Assembly: GCF_024347395.1 (NCBI RefSeq)
Contig: NZ_AP025472.1
Location: 1,240,001-1,304,000 of the forward strand
Direction: 5' to 3'
DNA length: 64,000 nucleotides
Source of the DNA: Vibrio cortegadensis
GTDB lineage: Bacteria > Pseudomonadota > Gammaproteobacteria > Enterobacterales > Vibrionaceae
Shown here: positions 51,907 through 59,657 of the stretch, piece by piece
How the letters are laid out: each line of letters begins with the position of its first letter
Numbering within the stretch: the stretch's first letter is position 1
Position numbers and translations under genes: made by a program
Notes under the pieces: generated by a model
Seen by the model: only the letters and a program-made list of their open reading frames with translations
What the model was told of the DNA's origin: nothing
Database searches by the model: none

Positions 51907-52025
51907 CAAACAATTTAAGAGTGACTTCTAACGCTTGTCGATTTCACTCCTATTTGAATTTAGTGTTTACGGTGCAATGGTTTAACTTAGGTGTTATAGC
52001 GTTGTCGCACCTTAATTGGGCGTTA
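51904..52025 (+). repeat. attC: attC site, type A
   Basis: Type A; closes the 265-residue DUF2971 cassette. Confidence 0.92.
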
Positions 52026-52042
52026 GCACTATGGAGTAATCA

Positions 52043-52489
52043 ATGAAGAAACATGCATCAGATTCATCTGAGCAACAAACAGCGGAAGCATACATATTGC
52101 AAGCTTTGGCTTTAAAGCGGGGCTTTATATTCAATGACGATAATAAGTTGCCAATAGATCTAGGTGTTAAGCCTGATGCTATTGACGTGAAGAACAAAGT
52201 CGTCGTTGAAGTCTATGCACGAGTTGGTGAGCTAAAAGGAGCTCAATTACACAAAGTTAAAGGTGACATTTTAAAGTTGCTTCTTATTCAGGAACACCTT
52301 GGTGAAAACTGGCGTAAGGTTTTATGTTTTACTAGTGAAGAAGCTGCGAAATATGCAAAAGGTAAGTCTTGGGTTGCGAAAGCTGTTTCTACATTCGGGA
52401 TAGAGGTTGAAGTGATCGAGTTACCAGGCGACATTAGAGAAAACGTACTTGGTGCTCAAAAACGTCAAGTCATGACAAACGCAAAATAG
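52043..52489 (+). CDS. Hypothetical protein with degenerate nuclease-like fold
   Basis: A 148-residue protein. An N-terminal helix (SEQQTAEAYILQALALKRGF), then GVKPDAIDVKNKVVVEVYARVGELK (parts: VKPDAIDV and VVVEVYARVG) recall a PD-(D/E)XK core with D-x-D and E-x-Y where Lys is expected; the following AQLHKVKGDILKLLLIQEHL and KVLCFTSEEAAKY fit an alpha-beta-alpha fold. Catalysis is doubtful without the Lys. TGGAGTAATCA precedes the ATG. Confidence 0.55.
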   Translation: MKKHASDSSEQQTAEAYILQALALKRGFIFNDDNKLPIDLGVKPDAIDVKNKVVVEVYARVGELKGAQLHKVKGDILKLLLIQEHLGENWRKVLCFTSEEAAKYAKGKSWVAKAVSTFGIEVEVIELPGDIRENVLGAQKRQVMTNAK

Positions 52490-52492
52490 TGC

Positions 52493-52614
52493 TAACAAAG
52501 CATTTAAGAGGGATTCTCAACGCTTGGCATTTTTGCATCTACTTCAAATTTAGTGTTTACGGTACAATACTTTAGGTCGGGTGGAGGCGTTTTTCACCCC
52601 TTAATGCGGCGTTA
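52493..52614 (+). repeat. attC: attC site, type B
   Basis: Type B; closes the 148-residue protein cassette. Confidence 0.92.
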
Positions 52615-52638
52615 AATGCCTTAAGGAGAGTACGAAGT

Positions 52639-53532
52639 ATGACGAGGTTTCAGTATATTGAGAGTACAGGGAAGTATCGTGAAAACTTTGATAAATCTTT
52701 TGCTGTACTATCTCCTTTTGCGAACCATACCCAGATATCAAAACTTAAAAAAGAGCTACAATTATCTGGGGAAATGTTTAATGAAGTTGTGTATTTGCAG
52801 CATGCATGTGAAACAACAATTTGTGCATCTTTAGCTTATATGTTTCCCGTCGGATTTAGATATGAGCCTGAAATTGCTCCTCCCAAAAATGTTGATTGTG
52901 GATTTTACATTGATAGTTTAGAAGTTCTAATCGAAGTTAAGTGTGCAGACTATACCTGTAAACATAAATTAGATGGCTCCGATGGGGTAAAAATTAGTTG
53001 CGCTGGGCGCCTATCTTCCCTGTCAATGGTAGACGAATTAGCTCATGTATTGAAAAAATTGGGTAAGGTTTACACCCATAAAAATTTTGATAACAAGCTG
53101 AAAGATAATTTATGTTCCTTACAAGTAAAGAGTGATGGTTCAAGAATTGATCAGCTCAATGTTTTAATTGTCTGTTGTGATGATGGGTTAGACATAAATA
53201 AATATTGCCTATCATTGTTTGGGAATAAGGGATTATTTACTCAATCAAGTTTTGTATCAAATAGCGAATATAATCATGTTGATGCGGTGATTTTGTGTGA
53301 TTTGTATTATAGGCACAAGAATTACTGGACTAAGCCTGAAGTGACTAATCCGTGGGATTTCTCAGAGAGCTATACATTAGTTTGTGAAAATCCTTTCCGT
53401 AAGTATCGAAAGTATCATTCGTTGAGAAAATTAAATATGATCTTTGGCAATAATGCCAGAGACGTTAATGATCTTTTGCAGTTGGGTGTATTAGAACAAG
53501 TCACCAATCACTATAAGAAGTCAGGCATTTAA
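52639..53532 (+). CDS. PD-(D/E)XK-like putative restriction-type nuclease
   Basis: A 297-residue protein with a likely nuclease core at residues 45-130: E49 in the helix MFNEVVYLQHACETTICASL, D86 in PKNVDCGFYI, and E99-V-K101 in LEVLIEVKCADYTC. The rest is mixed alpha/beta (LNVLIVCCDDGLDINKYCLS, HVDAVILCDLYYRHKNYW). No methylase is nearby. AAGGAGAG precedes the ATG. Together with 20915 this is the second stand-alone nuclease-like cassette in the window. Confidence 0.62.
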   Translation: MTRFQYIESTGKYRENFDKSFAVLSPFANHTQISKLKKELQLSGEMFNEVVYLQHACETTICASLAYMFPVGFRYEPEIAPPKNVDCGFYIDSLEVLIEVKCADYTCKHKLDGSDGVKISCAGRLSSLSMVDELAHVLKKLGKVYTHKNFDNKLKDNLCSLQVKSDGSRIDQLNVLIVCCDDGLDINKYCLSLFGNKGLFTQSSFVSNSEYNHVDAVILCDLYYRHKNYWTKPEVTNPWDFSESYTLVCENPFRKYRKYHSLRKLNMIFGNNARDVNDLLQLGVLEQVTNHYKKSGI

Positions 53533-53648
53533 CAAACAATTTAACCTGACTTACAACGCGTGGCAGTTTTACTTCTAATCGGTTTTAGTGGTTATGGCGC
53601 AGTGCAGAACCTTTGTATTGCGTTGCTGCGCAAGTTAATTGGGCGTTA
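53530..53648 (+). repeat. attC: attC site, type I
   Basis: 119 bp type I site; closes the 297-residue nuclease-like cassette. Confidence 0.88.
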
Positions 53649-53691
53649 TAGCTCAGGTCAGCATCGCTTTCAAAAAATTAACTACGTTAAC

Positions 53692-53718
53692 AACGTACAG
53701 TTTTGCTATCTGTACGTT
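53692..53718. promoter_or_regulatory. Operator of higBA2
   Basis: AACGTACAG and CTGTACGTT form a perfect nine-base inverted repeat with a nine-base spacer, lying over the -35 box; expected binding site for HigA2. Confidence 0.7.
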
Positions 53719-53731
53719 ACTTGCGTATACT
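53703..53731 (+). promoter_or_regulatory. Promoter of higBA2
   Basis: TTGCTA (53703-53708) and TATACT (53726-53731) are 17 bp apart. The start codon is only six bases past the -10 box. Confidence 0.65.
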
Positions 53732-53737
53732 TTGCAT

Positions 53738-54070
53738 ATGAAAAGTATATTTGTCGAATCGACCATATTTGAAAAGTACCGTAATGAGTATCTCAGCGAT
53801 GAAGAGTTTAGACTTTTTCAAGCTGAATTAATGTCTAACCCGAAACAGGGTGATGTGATTCAAGGTACAGGTGGTTTGCGAAAGATTCGAGTTGCAAGTA
53901 AAGGCAAGGGCAAGCGTGGTGGCTCTCGTGTTATCTATTACTTCCTCGATGAAAAACGTCGTTTCTACTTGCTGACAATTTATGGCAAGAATGAAATGTC
54001 CGATTTAACCGCAGACCAAAAGAAACAATTAAAGGCTTTTATGGAGGCGTGGCGTAATGAGCAATCGTGA
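53738..54070 (+). CDS. higB2: HigB2 toxin (ribosome-dependent mRNase)
   Basis: A 110-residue RelE-superfamily toxin that I recognise as HigB2 of the V. cholerae superintegron: MKSIFVESTIFEKYRNEYLS, the catalytic-site region GTGGLRKIRVASKGKGKRGG, and VIYYFLDEKRRFYLLTIYGK. It cuts mRNA on the ribosome. Unusually for toxin-antitoxin pairs, the toxin gene comes first. The ATG at 53738 has no ribosome site and sits almost at the predicted transcription start, so the mRNA may be leaderless. It overlaps higA2 by 14 bases. Confidence 0.93.
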   Translation: MKSIFVESTIFEKYRNEYLSDEEFRLFQAELMSNPKQGDVIQGTGGLRKIRVASKGKGKRGGSRVIYYFLDEKRRFYLLTIYGKNEMSDLTADQKKQLKAFMEAWRNEQS

Positions 54071-54371
54071 CCTATTTACAGAGTTAAGTTCAGCTATTAT
54101 TGAGGCTAAAGAACATTCTGAGGGTAAGTTAACCCTTAAAACTCATCAAGTTAACGATTTCAGTGAGTTAGATATTTCACCTAATGAAATCGTGAGTATT
54201 CGTGAACAATTTAATATGTCTCGTGGTGTGTTTGCACATTTACTGCATACATCATCTCGTACATTAGAAAATTGGGAACAAGGGCGTAGCGCACCAAATG
54301 GACAAGCGGTAACCCTTTTAAAATTGGTTCAGCGTCATCCAGAAACCCTGTCACATATCGCTGAGCTATAA
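54057..54371 (+). CDS. higA2: HigA2 antitoxin
   Basis: A 104-residue antitoxin closely matching HigA2: an intrinsically disordered N-terminus (residues 1-35) that binds the toxin, and a Cro/C1-type helix-turn-helix (VSIREQFNMSRGVFAHLLHT, then SSRTLENWEQGRSAPNG). ATG at 54057 lies inside higB2 after ATGGAGG. It binds the palindrome at 53692-53718. Confidence 0.93.
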   Translation: MSNRDLFTELSSAIIEAKEHSEGKLTLKTHQVNDFSELDISPNEIVSIREQFNMSRGVFAHLLHTSSRTLENWEQGRSAPNGQAVTLLKLVQRHPETLSHIAEL

Positions 54372-54488
54372 CAAACAATTTAAGAGTGATTCAGCACGTT
54401 TGGCATTTTTGGTTTGAATCTAGTTCAGTGTTTACGGTGTTCAAATTGGGTGTAGGGGTAGCGTGCTTCACACCTTAATTGGGCGTTA
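54369..54488 (+). repeat. attC: attC site, type G
   Basis: Type G; closes the HigBA2 cassette. Confidence 0.9.
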
Positions 54489-54505
54489 TGAGTATCTGGA
54501 GTAAT

Positions 54506-55009
54506 ATGGAAAACAGTAAGTACGAAACAACAAAAAGTGAACTTGATAAAATTAATCAAGCAACAATCGAAGAAGTAAACTCGTATATAGGAGAGATTGA
54601 AAATCCAATATTATTCATGCTTCAGGTTCACTTATATTCAGAGAATTTGCTCGAAAGATACATTGTTGCAGAATTACCAAAAGGCAAAAAACTTATTGAA
54701 AAAGGTCGTTTAAGTTATTATCAAAAGATTCAGGTTGTAGGTGCTTTTGGTGTTGTTGATGATGGTGTTTTATCAAGCTTGACCGAATTTAACAAAGTAC
54801 GTAACAACCTTGCTCATAACCTTAATCATGAATTTACTCATAAACAACTCCGGAAATTCAGTTTACCTTTGGGCAGTGTCAGCTCAGAATTTACTGACAG
54901 AGCAAATGGTTGCCTAATCAAAGAGCTTAAATTGACTTTAAATCATCTTGTTTGTCGTTTAGCTGGGTTTACTGTGATTTCAGAAAAACTCACGCGAAAA
55001 TACTCATAA
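54506..55009 (+). CDS. HEPN-type putative RNase
   Basis: A 167-residue helical protein. FMLQVHLYSENLLERYIVAE gives the first HEPN helix, and LTEFNKVRNNLAHNLNHEF holds the R-N-x3-H motif. HEPN proteins of this kind act as RNases or as inert ligand-binding folds. The ATG at 54506 is chosen because TGGAG lies five bases upstream; the ATG at the attC junction (54488) is an alternative. Confidence 0.68.
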   Translation: MENSKYETTKSELDKINQATIEEVNSYIGEIENPILFMLQVHLYSENLLERYIVAELPKGKKLIEKGRLSYYQKIQVVGAFGVVDDGVLSSLTEFNKVRNNLAHNLNHEFTHKQLRKFSLPLGSVSSEFTDRANGCLIKELKLTLNHLVCRLAGFTVISEKLTRKYS

Positions 55010-55128
55010 CAAACAATTTAAGAGGGATTCCCAACGCTTGGCATTTTTGCTTCTACTTCAATTTTAGTGTTTACGGTACAATGCTTTAGGTTGGGTGGTA
55101 GCGTTGCTCACCCCTTAATTGGGCGTTA
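55007..55128 (+). repeat. attC: attC site, type AB
   Basis: A-type arms with B-type interior; closes the 167-residue HEPN cassette. Confidence 0.9.
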
Positions 55129-55155
55129 TGAGCTTCCAAGAATTAGAAGGAAAGT

Positions 55156-55659
55156 ATGGCAGTTTTAGAAATTCTGACTGCACCAGACCCAAGGCTTAAG
55201 GTCAAAGCGGAAAAGGTGCAAGATCTCTCGACGGTACAAACATTAATAGACGACATGTTGGAAACGTTATATGCGACTGACAATGGTATTGGTTTGGCGT
55301 CGACTCAAGTTGGTCGAAAAGAGGCCGTTGTAATTATCGACCTTTCAGAAAGTCGAGATGAACCGTTAATTATGGTCAACCCTGAAGTGGTTAGTGGCTC
55401 GGATAAAGCATTGGGTCAAGAAGGCTGTTTATCAGTTCCTGATTACTATGCAGACGTAGAGCGTTTTACTTCAGTTATTGTGTCTGCGTTAGATCGCGAA
55501 GGTAAGCCGATTACCATCGAAAGTGATGAGTTTCTAGCAATCGTAATGCAGCACGAGATAGATCATTTGTCGGGTAACTTGTTTATTGACTATCTTTCAC
55601 CACTTAAGCGTCAAATGGCAATGAAAAAGGTTAAAAAGTGCGTTAAAGCGAACTCTTAA
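55156..55659 (+). CDS. def: Peptide deformylase
   Basis: A 167-residue full-length peptide deformylase. Motif 1 is GIGLASTQVG (consensus GxGLAAxQ), motif 2 EGCLSVPDY with the metal-binding Cys, and motif 3 QHEIDHLSG with the two His and catalytic Glu. It removes the formyl group from nascent proteins. The chromosome must carry an essential def elsewhere, so this cassette copy is extra; a second deformylase can reduce sensitivity to actinonin-type inhibitors or serve phage-like roles. AGAAGGAAAGT precedes the ATG. Confidence 0.93.
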   Translation: MAVLEILTAPDPRLKVKAEKVQDLSTVQTLIDDMLETLYATDNGIGLASTQVGRKEAVVIIDLSESRDEPLIMVNPEVVSGSDKALGQEGCLSVPDYYADVERFTSVIVSALDREGKPITIESDEFLAIVMQHEIDHLSGNLFIDYLSPLKRQMAMKKVKKCVKANS

Positions 55660-55668
55660 CCCCGCTCA

Positions 55669-55791
55669 TAACAAGCAATTTAAGAGGGATTCACAACGCT
55701 TGGTATTTTTGCTTCTACTTCAAATTTAGTGTTTATGGCACAATGCTTTAGGTTTGGGTGGAGTCGTTGTTCACCCCTTAATTGGGCGTTA
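55669..55791 (+). repeat. attC: attC site, type AB
   Basis: A-type arms with B-type interior; closes the deformylase cassette. Confidence 0.9.
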
Positions 55792-55809
55792 GGTTGCAAG
55801 GGAGGTTTC

Positions 55810-56466
55810 GTGGAATTCAAAGAAATGTTACCGATTTTAGGTGTTGCAGTAGGGTGGGTTCTTAGTGAACTTGCTGGTGCTGTAAAATCAAGAAGTCAGC
55901 GAAAACGCTCATTACGTAAAGCTATTACTTCGCTTTATAAACTGAATTTTGAGATGCTTGAAGTTAAAAGTGCGCAAGAGTTTGCCAAAAACCAAAACTC
56001 TGATATTAAGGAGTGGGAACGTGGACGACAGCGAGCATTTACTCATTATGCAAATAATTCTGAAGGGTTTGAAAAAGAACTCGATGAAGCTGTGATGTTA
56101 GTTTCTGAAGAGTACCCACTTTTAGCAGTAAATTTAGATCAGAGAATTCGTAAATACCGTTTTTTAAAAGGTAAAAATCTGGATGATTTCACCAAAAATG
56201 AAGCGATATACATGAAATTATTATCTGGTAATGAAGCCGGGCAACTTATAGCTCAGCATGTTGTTGAAAAGAGCTTGTTAAAAGTAGCATTCAAGGTTGA
56301 TTTTGTACTTTGGTGCTCCCTTAAACTTGATATTCGAAAGTTTAAAAAAAGTATTGAATCAGGAGACCTTATTCATTCTAGTCAAGTCTTTAAGAATAAA
56401 AGTAATGTTGAATCCAAAAAAGAGACATCAAAAAAACCTAACAAACAATTTAAGAGTGACTCCTAA
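55810..56466 (+). CDS. Membrane-associated hypothetical protein ending in attC
   Basis: A 218-residue protein with a GTG start after GGGAGG. One N-terminal hydrophobic helix (LPILGVAVGWVLSELAGAV), a basic patch (KSRSQRKRSLRK) and a long helical region with a further hydrophobic stretch (KVDFVLWCSLKLDIRKF). Not recognised. Its C-terminus PNKQFKSDS is encoded by attC, like that of the protein at 20501. Confidence 0.65.
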   Translation: MEFKEMLPILGVAVGWVLSELAGAVKSRSQRKRSLRKAITSLYKLNFEMLEVKSAQEFAKNQNSDIKEWERGRQRAFTHYANNSEGFEKELDEAVMLVSEEYPLLAVNLDQRIRKYRFLKGKNLDDFTKNEAIYMKLLSGNEAGQLIAQHVVEKSLLKVAFKVDFVLWCSLKLDIRKFKKSIESGDLIHSSQVFKNKSNVESKKETSKKPNKQFKSDS

Positions 56467-56560
56467 CGCTTGCCGATTTTACTCCGATTTGAAATTTGTG
56501 TTTACGGTGCAATGGTTTAGCTTGGGTGTTATAGCGTTGTCGCACCTTAATTAGGCGTTA
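56439..56560 (+). repeat. attC: attC site, type A
   Basis: Type A with a one-base change near its 3' end (TTAGGCGTTA); overlaps the end of the preceding gene. Confidence 0.9.
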
Positions 56561-56703
56561 GGAGTGGTCTGGAGGCATTTTCTCAAGTTGAATTTGATTA
56601 AAGCTGCTAGAGAGAAAAGACTTCATTTTATATGAAGACACAATTGTTATTTCAAGTATCTGTTTTGTTGGTAAGATAAGTTGTTACTAAGGAAGGGACA
56701 GCT

Positions 56704-57183
56704 ATGAAAATAAAGACAATTATATTACTTTTAGTCACTCACTTGTCTGTGGGGGCATTCGGTGTTGGTTTAGGCATTTATATGCTGCCGATTCTTATTG
56801 CACCAACATCTCCAACTGAGTCTGAAGTCACTCAATTATCTTCCCAAGCACAGTTTTCCGCGATGTTCAAAAAAGACCTCAAGGATAGTGACACTTTTCA
56901 TTGGGGTGAAGGTCAGGTAGCAGTTGGTCCAGAGTACATAACATTAACTGGAAGCCTTGCGCCCGGTCCTGATTATAAGCTTTACCTGTCAACCGAGTTT
57001 GTCGAAACTGAATCTGATTTTAATCGATTAAAAGACAGTATGGTTCGCATTGGTAATGTTAAGACTTTCGAAAACTTTGCGGTCAAAATACCGAAAGGTA
57101 TCGATGTCTCTAAATATAATACGGTTATTGTATGGTGTGAGACATTTGGTGAGTTTATCACGTCAGCGAAATACCAAAAATGA
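56704..57183 (+). CDS. DM13-domain membrane-anchored protein
   Basis: A 159-residue protein. Residues 5-30 are a hydrophobic anchor or uncleaved signal. The rest matches the DM13 domain: FHWGEGQVAVGPEYITLTG, GPDYKLYLSTEF, FAVKIPKGIDVSKYNTVIVW, and CETFGEFITSAKYQ with the conserved Cys after VIVW. DM13 domains are proposed to be electron-transfer or redox modules outside the cytoplasm. AAGGAAGGGAC precedes the ATG; the 140-base leader is long for this array. Confidence 0.83.
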   Translation: MKIKTIILLLVTHLSVGAFGVGLGIYMLPILIAPTSPTESEVTQLSSQAQFSAMFKKDLKDSDTFHWGEGQVAVGPEYITLTGSLAPGPDYKLYLSTEFVETESDFNRLKDSMVRIGNVKTFENFAVKIPKGIDVSKYNTVIVWCETFGEFITSAKYQK

Positions 57184-57191
57184 GCCACTCC

Positions 57192-57313
57192 TAACAAACA
57201 ATTTAAGAGTGACTCCCAACGCGTGGCAGTATCACTTCGATTTGAAATTTGTGTTTACGGTGCAATGGTTTAGCTTGGGTGTTATAGCGTTGTCGCACCT
57301 TAATTGGGCGTTA
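57192..57313 (+). repeat. attC: attC site, type A
   Basis: Type A; closes the DM13 cassette. Confidence 0.92.
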
Positions 57314-57758
57314 GTTTGCAATAGTAGAAAAGCGTTTTTAATCGAAGAGCTTTGTCTGGTTTCTGTGCTTTACACCTGCTCGTTTTTCTAAAGTTGTGCA
57401 ACCAAATCTCATCGCGTGTAGGGTGTTTTTTAGCTCTTTGGGTCAAACGTTATTCATTTCTCCACATCAGTAATTTTGGTCGCTTAGCACGCCTCGCGCT
57501 GCTTCTTTTTCTTGGCGGCTAACTCGCTAACGAATGGCTTTGTCGCACTTGGTTGTCAGGTTTGTCGAATGAATCCTTTGTCAGTTAAAGGGCTTGAAAC
57601 TGTGGTTGTTTATTGCATGTCGCTTCTTAGCCAAACTCGTTTTGTTGGTTGGGCTTGAGTTCCGTAGTTTTCAATTTTACATTAGTGTTCAAAGCCAGTA
57701 GTTTTGTAACTAATTCAGTGCCTTGGCACTAAACTTTGGCTGCATCATGTAAGCAAAC
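57314..57758 (+). mobile_element. ORF-less cassette NC2, copy 2
   Basis: Relative of 26629-27056, sharing GTTTGCAATAGTAGAAAA-like start, CACTTGGTTGTCAGG and the whole 3' third. AGCCAAA (57629-57635) pairs perfectly with TTTGGCT (57735-57741), where NC1 has a G-C in the seventh pair. Confidence 0.75.
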
Positions 57759-57880
57759 TAACAAAGCGTTTAAGACAGATTCCCAACGCTCGGCATTTTC
57801 AGTTCAAGTCAGTTTTGGTGTTTACGGTGTAATGGTTTAGGTTAGGTGGTAGGCGTTGCTCACTACTTAACGCGGCGTTA
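57759..57880 (+). repeat. attC: attC site, type C3
   Basis: Type C3; closes NC2 copy 2. Confidence 0.92.
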
Positions 57881-57905
57881 TACGCTTTTAAGGAAATAGT
57901 CCAAT

Positions 57906-58352
57906 ATGAACAAAGTAGTATTCAGAAGTTGTGATGAAAATAGCCAATATTGGACAGATCTAGAGAATCTATTTCAAAGTGAATGGTCTGATTTCTTGTT
58001 TTGTGATACCTACAAACCTGAAGTTAATCTTCCTCCTGTTTTGGTCGCTTTGAGATACAACGAAGTTATCGGTGGGCTAGCTTATTCTCGTTTTAAAGAG
58101 CCACACGGAAGTTCAGATGTTATTTGGTTTAATGCTGTCTTTGTTTCACCAGAATGGCGTGGTCAGGGCATCGCTAGCGAGTTGATTAACCGAGGTGTTA
58201 ATCAAGTATCAGAAACCCTTCAAAGCAATCTGTATGCTTATACAAATGTAGCCCCGTTGTACCAGTCACTAGGTTGGTCGGCGGTTGATATTGAAAGTGA
58301 GCCAAACCATAGCGTAATGAGTATCCCACTCAGGACTCAACCACGCGTATAA
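57906..58352 (+). CDS. GNAT N-acetyltransferase (paralogue of 31265)
   Basis: A 148-residue GNAT protein very close to 31265-31699 (same VIWFNAVFVSPE core, RGQGIASELI loop and PLYQSLGW end), with scattered substitutions such as RSCDENSQYW for RVCDENSPYW and a slightly longer C-terminus. The preceding attC types differ (C3 here, G there). Confidence 0.85.
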   Translation: MNKVVFRSCDENSQYWTDLENLFQSEWSDFLFCDTYKPEVNLPPVLVALRYNEVIGGLAYSRFKEPHGSSDVIWFNAVFVSPEWRGQGIASELINRGVNQVSETLQSNLYAYTNVAPLYQSLGWSAVDIESEPNHSVMSIPLRTQPRV

Positions 58353-58441
58353 CAAAGCATTTAAGAGTGATTCGCAACGCTTGCCGTTTTCGCTTCGCTC
58401 AAAGTATAGGCAAGCGCCGCTCACACCTTAATGCGGCGTTA
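58350..58441 (+). repeat. attC: attC site, type D (short)
   Basis: 92 bp short form; closes the GNAT paralogue cassette. Confidence 0.88.
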
Positions 58442-58457
58442 GGCTTTTGGAGGAAAC

Positions 58458-58895
58458 ATGGATATTTCCCTTAGACGGGCGGGCGAGACAGATATTCCTT
58501 TCTTGCTGTCATTACGTGATAAAACGATGAGGCAGTATCTAGAAGAAGCAGGTATGCCAACGAGTACCGAAGAATATGAAAAGCGAATACGCTTTGAGTT
58601 TCCTCATGCGCAAATCGTTGAAATGGATGGTAAGCCTATTGGGTTGTTCAAAGCCACATACACCGAAGAACTTAACTATTGGTATTTGGTTCAAATTCAG
58701 CTCTCTCCTGAGTTTCAAGGTTTGAAAATAGGCAGTAAGCTAATTCTTGGCCTAATTGCTAAAGCGGAAACAACGAAATCTAAGGTTGGGTTAAGCGTGA
58801 TTGAAACGAATCCAGCTAAGCAACTGTATTTGAAGTTGGGCTTTGAAGTCGTGAAAAGCTCTGGGGCTGAGCAGTTGTTGGAGCTACAAGCCTAA
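58458..58895 (+). CDS. GNAT N-acetyltransferase
   Basis: A 145-residue GNAT protein: ISLRRAGETDIPFLLSLRDK, IVEMDGKPIGLFKATYTEE, WYLVQIQLSPEFQGLKIGSKLI (acetyl-CoA loop Q-G-L-K-I-G) and ETNPAKQLYLKLGFEVV with the Tyr. GGAGGAAAC precedes the ATG. The target is unknown. Confidence 0.86.
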   Translation: MDISLRRAGETDIPFLLSLRDKTMRQYLEEAGMPTSTEEYEKRIRFEFPHAQIVEMDGKPIGLFKATYTEELNYWYLVQIQLSPEFQGLKIGSKLILGLIAKAETTKSKVGLSVIETNPAKQLYLKLGFEVVKSSGAEQLLELQA

Positions 58896-59012
58896 CAAAC
58901 TGTTTAAGAGGGATTCGCAACGCGTGGCATTTTCACTATGCGTTGGTTTTAGTGTTTAAGGTGGTATGCGGCGGCTTCGGTATTGCGTTGCTCACCCCTT
59001 AACAGGGCGTTA
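58893..59012 (+). repeat. attC: attC site, type E
   Basis: Type E, nearly identical to 42329-42448; closes the 145-residue GNAT cassette. Confidence 0.9.
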
Positions 59013-59033
59013 TATGCAATTGCCTAAATCAAC

Positions 59034-59435
59034 CTAGGAATAGCTCGAAGGTCGGCTTGAACTCATCAGCTTATCGAGTTCTTTCTGAGCTTTCTTAGGG
59101 TTTTCTAAGTCAGTAATTTCTATCATTTCACATTCGTCTCGAACCATTTCGTTGATAAGGCTAGGGTAGTGGCGACAATCTTCTGGTCGGTCGAAGTAAA
59201 TACTGCATGTATATTTATCTTTCTCTTCTGGCTTTGACTTCGGCACTAACTCCAAAAATGGACAATGGTTTAATTGTTCTCTGGTTTCTGGATTAAACCA
59301 GATTTTCCCATCTTTCACATATTCAAAGATATCTGGATTAAACAGCTCCCACAGGTCTATTTCTTCCTGCGTGGCTGCTAAATCACCATCGCCATATTTG
59401 ATGCAGCATTTCCCACATTGGTTGCAGTCTTTCAT
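59034..59435 (-). CDS. YkgJ-family cysteine-cluster protein, copy 3
   Basis: Third copy of the reverse-oriented CxxCxxCC protein (see 7867). It combines HYPSLINEM of copy 2 with the near-identical flank of copy 1, plus WFNPETRE in place of WFDPETRE, so the three copies look partly recombined. Confidence 0.83.
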   Translation of the reverse strand: MKDCNQCGKCCIKYGDGDLAATQEEIDLWELFNPDIFEYVKDGKIWFNPETREQLNHCPFLELVPKSKPEEKDKYTCSIYFDRPEDCRHYPSLINEMVRDECEMIEITDLENPKKAQKELDKLMSSSRPSSYS

Positions 59436-59521
59436 GGTGTTTACTTTGAATTAGGAGGTTATTGATTGAGTCTATCATCAATAGTGAAATTGGCTCTGCA
59501 TTTGGGATGGGAGTTTGCATA

Positions 59522-59644
59522 TAACAAAGCGTTTAAGACGGATTCACAACGCTTGGCGGCTTCAGTTTAAAGATATGCATCAGTGTTTATGGCATAATGT
59601 CTTGAGTGCAGTGGTAGCGCTGTTCACCACTTAACGCGGCGTTA
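59522..59644 (+). repeat. attC: attC site, type C2
   Basis: Type C2; closes the third YkgJ cassette. Confidence 0.92.
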
Positions 59645-59657
59645 TGTTCTTTACAAA

